A stretch of DNA of 64,000 nt from Pedococcus cremeus (GTDB lineage: Bacteria; Actinomycetota; Actinomycetes; Actinomycetales; Dermatophilaceae): NCBI RefSeq assembly GCF_900111375.1, contig NZ_FOHB01000008.1, forward strand, positions 124,001 through 188,000, read 5' to 3'. The translations under genes were made by a program, and so were the position numbers. Every line of letters starts with the position of its first letter. Within the stretch, counting starts at the first letter, position 1. Below the pieces are notes generated by a model. It searched no databases. It saw only the letters and a program-made list of their open reading frames with translations, and was not told the origin of the DNA. Positions 40,575 to 49,503 of the stretch are shown here, one piece after another.

Positions 40575-41342
40575 TCAGTTGGCGGCGATCCGTGCGCGAT
40601 CAGTATGGGCTGCGTTCTTGGGAGAAGAGTCAACACGCCGAAGGCTGGCATGGCGGAGCAGGACGAGGCCGTAGAGCAGGAGCAGGGTGTCGCCGCCGAC
40701 CATCACGGCCCAGTGCGCCCAGCCGGGCAGCGCGTCGATGCGCAGCAGCAGGTCGGTGAGGAAGTGCAGCACCATCAGCGGCCAGACGGAGCCGGTGCGC
40801 AGCCGCACGGCGGCATAACCGACACCGAAGCAGAACGTGCCGACGGCTTGGGCGATGGTGATCGCCGGCGCCTGCCCGAAGAGCATGTTGGGCAGGTGTG
40901 CAGCGGCGAACAGGGCCGAGGAGATCAGGACGGCCGGCCACACCCCGCTCGGGCGCAGCAGGCCGAGGATGAGCCCGCGGAAGAGCGCCTCCTCGAAGAA
41001 CCCGGTGACGGCGTACCCGAGCACGAACACGGCGAGCGTCCGGGCGCCGGGCAGGTCCACCCCACCGAGCAGGGGCGCGAGCGCGACCGCAGCCGGCAGC
41101 ACCAGCAGCCGGGGGTTCCTCACCCGCCCGCGGAAGCCGGCCACATCCCACCCGCGCGTCGTCACGAGCAGGGCCGTGACCGCCACGGCCAGGGCCAGCA
41201 CGACCGCCAGGCGGGACGTCCACTCGGACGCCTCTGGGAAGAGTGCGGCGACGCCCAGCGCGCCGATGACAGTGGCGGTGATGTTGGCAGCGCCGAGCGC
41301 CACGGCGACTCGGCGGGGGTGGGACGAGGTCAACAGGGACAT
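40575..41342 (-). CDS. CPBP family intramembrane glutamic protease
   Basis: A 255-residue, eight-segment membrane protein with the CAAX-protease/CPBP motifs: EEALFRG (EExxxR), FAAAHL (FxxxH) and a later His in LMVLHFLTDLLL. Family members cleave prenylated or bacteriocin-like peptides inside the membrane. ATG 41342 follows GGAGA. Ten bases separate it from the DUF1345 gene, so the two are co-transcribed. Confidence 0.87.
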   Translation of the reverse strand: MSLLTSSHPRRVAVALGAANITATVIGALGVAALFPEASEWTSRLAVVLALAVAVTALLVTTRGWDVAGFRGRVRNPRLLVLPAAVALAPLLGGVDLPGARTLAVFVLGYAVTGFFEEALFRGLILGLLRPSGVWPAVLISSALFAAAHLPNMLFGQAPAITIAQAVGTFCFGVGYAAVRLRTGSVWPLMVLHFLTDLLLRIDALPGWAHWAVMVGGDTLLLLYGLVLLRHASLRRVDSSPKNAAHTDRARIAAN

Positions 41343-41442
41343 GACGGTCTCCGGCAGGTGAGTGGTGGTGTCGCGGACTCGGAGCGGCCGCTTGCGGGTC
41401 TGAGAAGACGCTAGAAGCGACGCAGCTCCGCGACATCGATGC

Positions 41443-41487
41443 GCGGGTGGATCTGCGCCCATCGATCGTCTCCACCCGCGGGTGGAG
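41443..41487. promoter_or_regulatory. 18-bp palindrome and half-site between divergent genes
   Basis: The perfect palindrome CTCCACCCGCGGGTGGAG is at 41470-41487 and a further GCGGGTGGA half-site at 41443-41451, with inverted CATCGAT/ATCGATG copies around them. It lies between the divergent CPBP protease and DUF6394 genes and has the form of a dimeric repressor operator; no regulator gene is adjacent. Confidence 0.6.
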
Positions 41488-41624
41488 CGGCCGCAGCTCA
41501 ACTGCCGCGACTGGTGCCTGCCGGGAGGGCACGGGCGCAGCCCCTCCACCTCACGTCCGCCGGTTCGGCGTGCGGTGCACGTCGCACGGCATACGATGCG
41601 GAAACCGACTGAGGGGAGGTAGGC

Positions 41625-42005
41625 GTGAACCTGGAGAAGGTCGTCTTCGGCTTCTTCGTCCTGCTCGCCGCCACCTTGAACTTCGGCTTCTTCATCGGCG
41701 ACCTCGGTGACCCGCGGGTCCACAACGTCTACGAGCTGTTCGCCGCCGTCGTGGTCAACCTGATCGCGGTGGTGCTGAAGTTCGGCGACCGCACCCAGAT
41801 CGGGGCCGTGCAGCTCGCGACCAGCCTGGTCGCCAGCCTCCAGCTCATCGCAGCCGCGGTGGTCTGGACCGCCGTCACCTCCACGAGCACCCTGACGGCG
41901 GAAAGCACCTCCAGTGTCGTCTCCCTCTCCGGCGGCGCGCTGCTGGCCAACCTGGTCTCGGTGACGCTGCTCGTCTCCGAGACGGTGTCGTACCAGCGTC
42001 GCTGA
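41625..42005 (+). CDS. DUF6394-type small membrane protein
   Basis: A 126-residue protein with three or four hydrophobic segments (VVFGFFVLLAATLNFGFFIG; VVVNLIAVVLKF; ASLQLIAAAVVW; LLANLVSVTLLV) and the conserved start MNLEKVVFGFF. GGGGAGG precedes GTG 41625. It ends one base before the ATG of the RCK channel, so the pair is coupled and it may be an accessory subunit. Confidence 0.78.
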   Translation: MNLEKVVFGFFVLLAATLNFGFFIGDLGDPRVHNVYELFAAVVVNLIAVVLKFGDRTQIGAVQLATSLVASLQLIAAAVVWTAVTSTSTLTAESTSSVVSLSGGALLANLVSVTLLVSETVSYQRR

Positions 42006-42006
42006 C

Positions 42007-43830
42007 ATGGGCGGACCCGTGGCGAGCCTGCTGATGTTCTGGACCCGGATCTTCGGCCAGCCCGAGCCGCGCCGCGACACCGAACGCCCCCAGAGGAAGA
42101 CACAGATCCCCAGGCTGCCCAGCGTGCAGGCCGAGCTCGCCTCCGCCGGCATCCTGCTCGTGCTGCGCCGGATGCGGGTGCCGCTCATCACCATCATCGT
42201 CATCTTCGCGGTGAGCGTGTTGGGCCTCTCGCTGGTGCCCGGCAAGGACGCCAGCGGCACCCCGGCGCACCTGTCGCTGTTCGAGTCCTTCTACTTCATG
42301 ACCTACACCGCGACGACGATCGGCTTCGGGGAGATCCCCTACCCGTTCACGCCACTGCAGCGGATGTGGGTCACCTTCGCGATCTTCCTGTCGGTCATCG
42401 GCTGGGCCTACGCGATCGGCACGCTGCTCTCACTCCTGCAGGACAAGGCTTTTCGTCGGGCGCTGACCCGACGCCGGTTCGCCCGCAAGGTGCACCGCAT
42501 CGGCGCGCCGTTCCTGCTCCTCGTCGGCTACGGGCACGCCGCCCAGATGCTGGCCCGCTCGCTCGACGACATGGGGCGGCGCTTCGTCGTGGTCGACCAC
42601 GACGACGACCGCATCGCCGAGATCGACCTCGACACCTACCGGCTCGAGACCCCGGTGCTGCACGGCGACGCCCGCGAGACCGGCGAGCTGGTCCTCGCCG
42701 GCCTCGGGCACATGCACTGCGAGGGCGTCGTCGCGCTCACCGGTGACGACGACACCAACCTCGACGTCACCATGACCACCGCCCTGATCCGCCCCGACCT
42801 GCCGGTGATCGCCCGCGCCGACTCCCGCACCGTCGGCGAGCGGATGCGCGCCTTCCACCCCGAGCAGGTCATCAACCCCATCGACCGGTTCGGCGACCAC
42901 CTGCGGATCCTGCTCCGCTCGCCCGCGGCATACCAGCTGATGATCTGGCTCACCAGCGCGCCGGGCACCGCACTGCCCGCCCGGCAGGGGCCCGTGCCGC
43001 ACGGGCGCTGGGTCGTGTGCGGCAACGGCCGCCGCGGCCGCGAGCTCACCGCCGACCTGCGCGCCGAGGGCATCGACGTCACCGTGGTGGAGGGGACGTC
43101 CGGCGAGGCGGACCGCTGCGACGACGTCGAGACCGACGCGGTCGACGCCGCGCACCTCGAGACCGCGGCCGCCGTGGTCGCCGCCACCGACAGCGACACC
43201 ACCAACCTCTGGCTCCTCGAGCACGCGCACCGCGTGAACGAGGACGCCTACCTGGTCGCGATGCACAACAACGTCGCCAACGCGTCGCTGTATGCCGCGG
43301 AGGGCGTCGACTTCGGGATGGCGCCGGCCGAGGTGATCAGCCATGAGGTGCTCGCCCGGATCACCAGCCCGGTGCTCATGCGGTTCCTGCCGCAGGTGCC
43401 GCACCAGGGCGAGGAGTGGGCGGCGCGCACCGTGGAACGCCTGGTCGAGCGCTGTGGAACCGGCACCCCCTACCTGTGGGGCATCTCCCTGACCCCAGAG
43501 GACGCCCCGGCCCTGATGCCCTGGCTCGAGCACGGCGAGGTGCACGTCGGCGACCTGCTGCGCAGCCCCACCGACCGTGACCGGCCGCTCGACGCGGTGG
43601 CCCTCACCCGGCTGCGCGACGGTCACCGCATCATGACGCCCGATGACGACGAGGTGCTGCAGCCCGGCGACCAACTGCTCATGGCAGGCCGCGCCGGCGC
43701 CCGGCACCAGCTCACCGACACGATGGTCGACCTGCCGACCGCCACCTACGTGCTCGAAGGTCGCACGATCCCCGCAGGGTGGGTGTGGCGACGCCTCTCC
43801 GGCGGGGTGGCCGGACGGCATACGAGCTAG
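42007..43830 (+). CDS. Two-RCK potassium channel-like protein
   Basis: A 607-residue protein: one or two membrane segments (~57-80), a pore loop with TATTIGFGEIP as selectivity filter (GFGE rather than GYGD), a second segment (~125-145), then two TrkA-N-type NAD-binding domains (Walker-like FLLLVGYGHAAQMLA ~170; RWVVCGNGRRGREL ~335) and TrkA-C type ends. It resembles RCK-gated K+ channels; the GFGE filter occurs in some bacterial families and ion selectivity is not certain. The DUF6394 gene is immediately upstream. Confidence 0.82.
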   Translation: MGGPVASLLMFWTRIFGQPEPRRDTERPQRKTQIPRLPSVQAELASAGILLVLRRMRVPLITIIVIFAVSVLGLSLVPGKDASGTPAHLSLFESFYFMTYTATTIGFGEIPYPFTPLQRMWVTFAIFLSVIGWAYAIGTLLSLLQDKAFRRALTRRRFARKVHRIGAPFLLLVGYGHAAQMLARSLDDMGRRFVVVDHDDDRIAEIDLDTYRLETPVLHGDARETGELVLAGLGHMHCEGVVALTGDDDTNLDVTMTTALIRPDLPVIARADSRTVGERMRAFHPEQVINPIDRFGDHLRILLRSPAAYQLMIWLTSAPGTALPARQGPVPHGRWVVCGNGRRGRELTADLRAEGIDVTVVEGTSGEADRCDDVETDAVDAAHLETAAAVVAATDSDTTNLWLLEHAHRVNEDAYLVAMHNNVANASLYAAEGVDFGMAPAEVISHEVLARITSPVLMRFLPQVPHQGEEWAARTVERLVERCGTGTPYLWGISLTPEDAPALMPWLEHGEVHVGDLLRSPTDRDRPLDAVALTRLRDGHRIMTPDDDEVLQPGDQLLMAGRAGARHQLTDTMVDLPTATYVLEGRTIPAGWVWRRLSGGVAGRHTS

Positions 43831-44009
43831 GAGGAACCGTCGCCCCCGCCGATGCCGTGCTGGGTGTTCCACGCGTGGGCCTCGGCCGCGGCGCGACGTT
43901 CGGCCGACGGCATGCGGTCGCCCTGGAAGCCGAACTTCCGGTCGTAGAGCCAGCCGACGACGAGCAGCACCGCCACGACCACCGCGATCACGATCCACAA
44001 CGTCGGCAT
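43827..44009 (-). CDS. Small single-span membrane protein
   Basis: A 60-residue protein: one membrane helix (LWIVIAVVVAVLLVVGWLY), then DRKFGFQGDRMPSAERRAAAEAHAWNTQHGIGG. The Ala/Glu helix and the His-Trp part are conserved-looking. ATG 44009 is chosen with GGGGGG upstream. It overlaps the channel gene by four bases (convergent). The function is unknown. Confidence 0.65.
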   Translation of the reverse strand: MPTLWIVIAVVVAVLLVVGWLYDRKFGFQGDRMPSAERRAAAEAHAWNTQHGIGGGDGSS

Positions 44010-44151
44010 GACGCCCCCCATCGTCGTGCGCGGCCACCGTGCCGCGCGGCGCACCACCAGTGTGGCAGCCGGCGACCTCGTCAGGCCACGTGTTCAGGCC
44101 ACGGCGCGGTCAGGCGACAACCCGGGCGGCGGCCGCCTCGAGGCGACTCGG

Positions 44152-44430
44152 TCAGGCGACGGCGACGAGCGGTGGGCTGGCGTGGCCGCGGGTCTGCTCG
44201 ACGTGCTGCTCGGCCAGCGCCTCGGCGTCTCGGTCGAGCAGGAAGCCGGAGTCGGCGTGGCAGTCGTGGCAGACGGCGACGGCCCGGTGCCCGAGGTGGA
44301 CCACCTCGACGGAGTGCGGGTGGCACTCCTGCGTGAAGTGGTCGTGCTGGTGGTCGCGGCGGTGGGCGGCGGCGACGGTACAGGCCGCCACCATGTCCAC
44401 GCGTTCCTCATGCGGTTGGATCATGGCCAT
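44152..44430 (-). CDS. Small His/Cys-rich protein, possible metal binding
   Basis: A 92-residue protein with many His (HRRDHQHDHF, ECHPHSVEVVHLGH) and a CHDCHADSGF knuckle. The VCHDCHADSGFLLDRDAEALAEQH part resembles a short conserved domain of small actinobacterial proteins, whose role is unknown. GAAGGG precedes ATG 44430. It could bind zinc or another metal; no partner gene is adjacent. Confidence 0.6.
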   Translation of the reverse strand: MAMIQPHEERVDMVAACTVAAAHRRDHQHDHFTQECHPHSVEVVHLGHRAVAVCHDCHADSGFLLDRDAEALAEQHVEQTRGHASPPLVAVA

Positions 44431-44667
44431 CCCTTCGTGATGGCGTGTGCTGTCTCTGACGAGTACAGCAACGGGATCGCAGGCAGTGTTCCTCCGACAC
44501 GCCGCTCGTTCTCGGGCGTCCTCCCATGGAACGCCCGATGCAGAAGGCAGCGGTATCGGCTGACCGGACCGGGAGGACTCGACAGTTGGTGGAGTCCCAT
44601 AGGCGTAGTGCGGCAGGCATGACTCAGCTGTTCGGGGGTGGGGAGCTGACGGGGAGGAGCGCGCGGC

Positions 44668-45015
44668 TCAGGAGTGGGCGGTCGGGGAGGACGCCCAGAG
44701 TCGCTCGAGGAGCGCGATCTCGCGTCGCCGCGTGCGGCGGGCCACCCACGGGCCCACCGGCTCGAGCCGCGACCGCGAGAACAGCAGCAGTCCGGGCAGG
44801 AGGGCGAGCAACGCGAGGAAGGTCACCGCGCGGCGGCTGCCGTCGAGGACGAGCCCCATGGCAGCCAGGCTGAGGACGGGAAGGGTGAAGTAGACGAGGT
44901 AGCGGGCCAGGTTCTGGCGCTGCACCAGCGTCATGGGGCGGACGAAGCCGCGGTGGGCACGGACCCTGCGGGGCGTGCCAGTCGTACTGGAGAGGGGGGT
45001 GTTGCCGGGGGTCAC
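44668..45015 (-). CDS. Small two-span membrane protein
   Basis: A 115-residue protein with two hydrophobic segments (LVYFTLPVLSLAAMGLVL and AVTFLALLALLPGLLLF) between basic ends. No family is recognised. GTG 45015 with GGGTGG upstream. A 25-bp direct repeat pair lies just upstream (45036-45085). Confidence 0.65.
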   Translation of the reverse strand: MTPGNTPLSSTTGTPRRVRAHRGFVRPMTLVQRQNLARYLVYFTLPVLSLAAMGLVLDGSRRAVTFLALLALLPGLLLFSRSRLEPVGPWVARRTRRREIALLERLWASSPTAHS

Positions 45016-45035
45016 CCACCCATGGTGCCTGATGA

Positions 45036-45085
45036 CTAGTCATTTCGGGTCATCGAACGGCTAGTCATTTCACTCTTCGAACGAA
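45036..45085. repeat. Tandem 25-bp direct repeats, operator-like
   Basis: Two adjacent units (45036-45060 and 45061-45085) each begin CTAGTCATTTC and end in TCGAACG plus two bases, with a variable middle. They lie in the upstream region of the membrane gene that starts at 45015 and could bind a regulator at two sites. Confidence 0.6.
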
Positions 45086-45111
45086 AGGCGTAGGGACATA
45101 GCAAACTCCTG

Positions 45112-45759
45112 TCACACAAGGCTCTTCGAGCCACTGGGCCGGTCCTGCCGGGCCGCGAGCACGAGCCCGGCACGCCATCCGGGAGCCCGTCCGTGCGGCG
45201 GCAGGGCGATGCCGGGCACGTCGTGGCCGGTGCGGGCCAGCAGCCACGAGGTGAGCGAGTTCGAGTTCCACATCTCGCCCGCCCCCAGCTGGTCACGGCC
45301 CCACGTCAGCGCGGGCACCTCGGGCACCAACGCCAGCACCCGCCGGGCGCGGGCGGCGTCGGAGCTCAGCAGCACCGGGCTGGCCACCGCCTCGTCGGCA
45401 TCGGGGATCACCCCGCCCAGCCAGCACCGCACCTCGTACCGGAACAGCGCCGACGACCCCAGCAGCGGCAGCGCCACCGGTCCGACCTGCACCACGCCGC
45501 GCTCGGCCTCCTCCCGGCTCCACACCGGCGCCATCTCGATCACCCAGCGCCGCCGGCCGAGCATGACCTCGAGCGCCGAGTGGTAGAGGTTCTGCATCGA
45601 CCGGTGCCCCCATCGCGCGGCCAGCGCCTCGTAGACCAAGCCGTTCCACCGCACCACGTGGCCGCCCGCGCCCAGCGGCAGCCAGTAGAGGGACACGCCG
45701 GCTCGCCCTGTCACCACGCCGCCGCCTTCGTCCCCCAGGCCTGTGCCCCGCTGTCTCAT
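45112..45759 (-). CDS. Conserved actinobacterial hypothetical protein
   Basis: A 215-residue protein (VSLYWLPLGAGGHVVRWNGLVYEAL... EMWNSNSLTSWLLARTG). The VRWNGLVYE and MWNSNSLTSWLL segments are striking: the NSNS and the upstream His/Trp occupy positions like those of Cys/His in NlpC/LRAT-like hydrolases, but the Cys is missing, so the active site is uncertain. ATG 45759 with GAGGAGG upstream. The function is unknown. Confidence 0.65.
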   Translation of the reverse strand: MRQRGTGLGDEGGGVVTGRAGVSLYWLPLGAGGHVVRWNGLVYEALAARWGHRSMQNLYHSALEVMLGRRRWVIEMAPVWSREEAERGVVQVGPVALPLLGSSALFRYEVRCWLGGVIPDADEAVASPVLLSSDAARARRVLALVPEVPALTWGRDQLGAGEMWNSNSLTSWLLARTGHDVPGIALPPHGRAPGWRAGLVLAARQDRPSGSKSLV

Positions 45760-45964
45760 CCAGACCTCCTCACCGACCAGTGCACGTCAGCGCGGCGCCG
45801 TCCCACAGGGCCCAACGACCCGACGCGCGTGAACCGGCATGGGGCCGGCGCTCGGGGACCTATGGCCCTCGACCTGCAGGTTCGCCCACGGCCACCATGG
45901 GGGAGCCGGCTCGCGCGTGCCCGGCACCCGCGTGTGCCCCCGGCCGACGACAAGGAGGTCAACC

Positions 45965-46864
45965 ATGGAAGGCAACGTCCGCGGGATCGTCGTGGGATAC
46001 GACGCCTCACCGGGCTCGGAGACGGCCCTGATGTGGGCGGCGGATGCCGCGAAGCGGCAGGGACGTCCGCTGACCGTGCTTCACTCCGGTGAGCCGGCCG
46101 CGTTCCCGGTGGAACCGGCATACAGCGCCGAACGCCTTGCCGAGGACCTTGCCGAGGTCTCGCACGGCATCCTCCAGGACGGCGTCGACAAGGCCGCCAC
46201 CGTGCTCGACCGCTCCGAGATCAGCGCCGTCTCGGTCGACCTCACGCCGGCCGCGGCGCTCGTCGAGGCCTCGGAGAAGGCCGACTTCGTCGTGACCGGC
46301 TCGCGGGGAAGGGGACGGGTTGCCGGTGGGCTGCTCGGTTCGGTGTCGTATGCCGTGACGGCCCACGCCCGCTGCCCGGCGATCGTCGTGCGCGGCGAGA
46401 CCCCGGTGCACCCCGACGCCGACCACAAGGTCGTCATCGGCGTCGACGACTCACTGCCCTCGCAGCGAGCGCTCGAGGTGGCCGCCGACGTGGCCGCCCG
46501 CTCCGGCGCCGGCCTGCACGTGGTCCGCGTCGGCCACCTCGTCTCGGCACCGGGCTGGGCCTACGCCGAGTCGGAGAAGGGCGGCACCCGACACTCCCGC
46601 TCGGTGACCGACGAGGCGCAGCGCACCCTCGACGCAGCCAAGGAGCAGGTGAGCCGCTCACACCCGGACCTGCCGCTCGAGACCGAGATCCTCTACGGCG
46701 ACCCGGGCGACGTGCTCACCACCCTTGGCGCGAAGGCCGGGCTCATCGTCGTGGGCAGCCGCGGCCGGGGCGGTTTCGCCGGTCTGCTGCTGGGCTCCGT
46801 GAGCCACAAGGTGATCCACCGCGCCGAGTGCCCGGTGATGGTGGTGCGCGGGCTGGAGGAGTAG
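45965..46864 (+). CDS. Tandem universal stress protein
   Basis: A 299-residue protein with two Usp domains (~5-142 and ~150-297). Both contain the ATP-binding pattern GxxGxxxxxxxxG(S/T): VTGSRGRGRVAGGLLGSVS and VVGSRGRGGFAGLLLGSVS. The first strand is IVVGYDASPGSE and the second IGVDDSLPSQ. Such proteins bind ATP and help survival under stress or hypoxia. AAGGAGG lies upstream of ATG 45965. Confidence 0.92.
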   Translation: MEGNVRGIVVGYDASPGSETALMWAADAAKRQGRPLTVLHSGEPAAFPVEPAYSAERLAEDLAEVSHGILQDGVDKAATVLDRSEISAVSVDLTPAAALVEASEKADFVVTGSRGRGRVAGGLLGSVSYAVTAHARCPAIVVRGETPVHPDADHKVVIGVDDSLPSQRALEVAADVAARSGAGLHVVRVGHLVSAPGWAYAESEKGGTRHSRSVTDEAQRTLDAAKEQVSRSHPDLPLETEILYGDPGDVLTTLGAKAGLIVVGSRGRGGFAGLLLGSVSHKVIHRAECPVMVVRGLEE

Positions 46865-46866
46865 GG

Positions 46867-46911
46867 CTGCTCGAGGAGTGGCGCTGCTCGAGGAGCAGGG
46901 CTCTCGAGGAG
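46867..46911 (+). repeat. Short tandem repeat after the USP gene
   Basis: CTGCTCGAGGAG occurs at 46867-46878 and 46884-46895 and a near copy at 46901-46911. The second copy is also a hairpin (CTGCTC-GAG-GAGCAG). The repeats lie just after the USP stop and may be a terminator with slippage. Confidence 0.5.
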
Positions 46912-46996
46912 GGGGCCTGCTGTCTGGGTGTGGCGGTGCGCCCGAGCGGGTCTGACCACGAGCACCCGACCGGACGCACCGCCGCTCAGGGGCGGT

Positions 46997-47296
46997 TCAG
47001 CTCCACGGAGGGGCTGGCCACGAGGCCGACGGTCCGCGTCGGCCGGCGGGGTGGGCGTTCCACGAGACGCGCCGCTGGCGCAGCTGCGCCGACACGGCGC
47101 GCTGCCGGGCCAGGAGCGGCGCGACCTCCGGGTTGACCACCATCATCCCGTGGCGGCGCACCATGAAGGGCACTCCTCGCAGGTCATCCTCGATCCTCGA
47201 CAGCTCGGTGATGAGCTCACGCACCCCGAGCTCCCCGAGGTCGTGGTGGCGCTCGGTCCCGGCTGGGTGGACCGCCCGCGTGTGCTGCGTGGTCAT
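46997..47296 (-). CDS. Small hypothetical protein
   Basis: A 99-residue soluble protein (MTTQHTRAVHPAGTERHHDLGELGVRELITELSRIEDDLRGVPFMVRRHG...). A helical core with REL-ITE and LRQRR heptads suggests a small oligomer. GGGGAGGA lies before ATG 47296. No family is recognised. Confidence 0.6.
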   Translation of the reverse strand: MTTQHTRAVHPAGTERHHDLGELGVRELITELSRIEDDLRGVPFMVRRHGMMVVNPEVAPLLARQRAVSAQLRQRRVSWNAHPAGRRGPSASWPAPPWS

Positions 47297-47441
47297 GCTT
47301 CCTCCCCGTCGCATGTCCGTCTGATGCGGCTGCCGCAGGGTCCGGAGCAGTCCTGAAAGAGGGTGCCGGCGGGCAGGGTCCGGGTCCGCCGTGTCCTTCC
47401 ACTCTAGGTGGGGGAGCGGGGCCCGCAAGGCGGAACGGGCC

Positions 47442-48062
47442 CTACAGCGCCAGCCCCAGCCACATCATCAGCGCCAGCAGGGCGGCAAGCCCCAGCCAGG
47501 CGACGAGGTCGGCGCCCGATCCCACCATGGCCGCCACCCCACGCCCGAACCCGCCACCACCGAGTGCGCCCGTGCGTGACGCCACCCGCGTCACAGCGAT
47601 CCCGGCGACCACGATGTTCACCGCGCACCCCACGCAGAACAGGCAGAGCACGCCGATCGAGAGCGCCGACTGCTCGAGGTACCAGACGACGAACGCCGTC
47701 ATGAAGACCGTCAGCCCGAACACCGTCGCGACGTACCCGCGCGACAGCCGGCTGCCCAGCACCCCCGCGAGCCCCGCCGACATCACGGTGCCGAACACCC
47801 CCATCGCGATGAGCGAGTTCGGCACGCCCAGCGCCGACGACTGCCAGTGCGAGAACACGCTGCTGCACGAGAGCACCGAGTTGATCTCGCACACCGACGT
47901 CGCGTTCGGGTCGGCCGCCCACGCGATCCGCTCGACCGTCTGCCACCCCGCGGTGGACAACCCGAGCGCCCCGCCGGCCAGCATCAGCGCGTACCAGGGG
48001 CGCAACCCCCTGGTCGGAGAGGGAGACTCGGAAGGTGCCGGGCGTGGCAGGGTCGACGTCAC
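47442..48062 (-). CDS. Vitamin K epoxide reductase (VKOR) family protein
   Basis: A 206-residue membrane protein with four or five hydrophobic segments. The VKOR features are an N-terminal loop with Cys-x7-Cys (CEINSVLSC), SHWQSSALGVPNSLIAM and the CxxC-type active site in CLFCVGCAVN. These enzymes pass electrons from a partner thioredoxin-like oxidase to quinone, supporting disulfide formation outside the membrane. GTG 48062 lies seven bases after TAGCGT, favouring a leaderless start; ATG 48080 is an in-frame alternative. Confidence 0.82.
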   Translation of the reverse strand: MTSTLPRPAPSESPSPTRGLRPWYALMLAGGALGLSTAGWQTVERIAWAADPNATSVCEINSVLSCSSVFSHWQSSALGVPNSLIAMGVFGTVMSAGLAGVLGSRLSRGYVATVFGLTVFMTAFVVWYLEQSALSIGVLCLFCVGCAVNIVVAGIAVTRVASRTGALGGGGFGRGVAAMVGSGADLVAWLGLAALLALMMWLGLAL

Positions 48063-48185
48063 GCTCCCGACGCTAGCCATGCGGCTCGAGGGGCGGTCAG
48101 GGCCCAAAGCCCCGATTCACCCGGTATGCCGTGCGGGCACGACCGGCTCGCAGCCGCACGGCGAGCCGGGCGGCATACTGGCGCC

Positions 48186-49448
48186 GTGCCCATCACCGGC
48201 GTCGCCACGCCTGCCGACCACGCACTGCAGCGCCGCACCGTCGGCACCCTCGTCGGCTCCCAGATGCTCGGCGGCGTCGGCGTCTCCAGCGGCATCGCCG
48301 TCGGGTCGCTGCTGGCGGAGGAGATCCTCGGCTCACCCGACCTCGCCGGCCTCGGCGGCACGTTCCAGGTGCTCGGGGGCGCGCTCGTCGCGGTGCCGAT
48401 GGCGCGCATCATGGCCCGCCGCGGGCGCCGGCCCGGCCTGAACTTCGGCTACCTCCTCGGCATCGCCGGTGCCCTCGCGCTCACCGCCGCCGGCGTCGTG
48501 CGCTCGTTCCCGCTGCTGCTGGCCGGCAGCGTGCTCTTCGGCGGCGCCACGGCCGCCAACAGCCAGGCCCGGTATGCCGCCGCCGACCTCGCCGAGGAAC
48601 GGCACCGCGGCCGCGACCTGTCCATCGTCGTCTGGGCGACGACCATCGGCGCCGTGCTCGGCCCGAACCTCGTGGGCGTGGCCGGCCGGCTCGCCAACGT
48701 CCTCGGCATCCCGTCGCTGACCGGGCCGTTCCTCTTCTCGCTCACCGGCTTCGTGCTGGCCGCGGCGCTGCTGGCGCTGCGGCTGCGACCCGACCCGCTG
48801 CTGCACGCCCGGGCCCGTGCGGAGGCCGCGGCCGTCGAGCCGTTGGCCCACCACGGGTCGGTGTGGCGGGGGTTCCGCGTCGCCGCCGGCATCCCGGCCG
48901 CCCTGCTGGGCATCCTGACCGTCAGCCTGGGGCACGCGGTGATGGTCAGCGTCATGGTGATGACGCCGCTGCAGATGCACCACGGCGGAGCCGAGCTGCG
49001 GGTGATCGGCTTCGTCATCAGCATCCACGTGCTCGGCATGTACGCCTTCTCGCCGCTGGTCGGGTTCGCCGTCGACCGGTTCGGGGCCCGGCCGATGGCG
49101 CTGGTCGGCTCCGGCGTGCTCATCGCGGCCACGCTGCTGGCCTCGCGAGCCCCCACCGGCTGGTCCTGGGTCCTGACCGCGGCCCTGTTCCTGCTCGGCG
49201 TCGGCTGGTCGTTCACGCTGGTCAGCGGCTCGACGCTCATCGCCGGCTCGGTGCCGGTCGACGAGCGGGCCGGCGTCCAGGGCGCCTCCGACCTCGCCAT
49301 GGGGGTGGCCGCCGGCGGTGGTGGGGCGCTCGCCGGGCTCGTGGTCGGACAGCTGGGCTACGACGTGCTCGGGCTCTGTGCCGCCGTCCTGTCCGCGACG
49401 ATCGCCGCCGTCGCCCTGCTCGTTCGGCGCCCCGTCACAACCGCCTGA
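48186..49448 (+). CDS. MFS transporter
   Basis: A 420-residue major facilitator superfamily member with twelve hydrophobic segments (GTLVGSQMLGGVGVSSGIAVGS first). The loop ARIMARRGRRPGL between segments 2 and 3 is the MFS motif A, and AHHGSVWRGFRV starts the second half. The substrate is unknown. GTG 48186 lies six bases after CATACT, which itself overlaps a CGGCATAC octamer. It is divergent from the VKOR gene. Confidence 0.85.
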   Translation: MPITGVATPADHALQRRTVGTLVGSQMLGGVGVSSGIAVGSLLAEEILGSPDLAGLGGTFQVLGGALVAVPMARIMARRGRRPGLNFGYLLGIAGALALTAAGVVRSFPLLLAGSVLFGGATAANSQARYAAADLAEERHRGRDLSIVVWATTIGAVLGPNLVGVAGRLANVLGIPSLTGPFLFSLTGFVLAAALLALRLRPDPLLHARARAEAAAVEPLAHHGSVWRGFRVAAGIPAALLGILTVSLGHAVMVSVMVMTPLQMHHGGAELRVIGFVISIHVLGMYAFSPLVGFAVDRFGARPMALVGSGVLIAATLLASRAPTGWSWVLTAALFLLGVGWSFTLVSGSTLIAGSVPVDERAGVQGASDLAMGVAAGGGGALAGLVVGQLGYDVLGLCAAVLSATIAAVALLVRRPVTTA

Positions 49449-49503
49449 GCCGTCCCGGTCTGTCACCGCGGTCGAGGCAGGGGTCGTTCGTTAGCCTGCA
49501 CTG

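Noticed and set aside
40575-42260. 561-residue reverse frame through the CPBP gene
   Set aside because: Only the last 255 residues are CPBP protease; the upstream part is antisense to the DUF6394 and channel genes.
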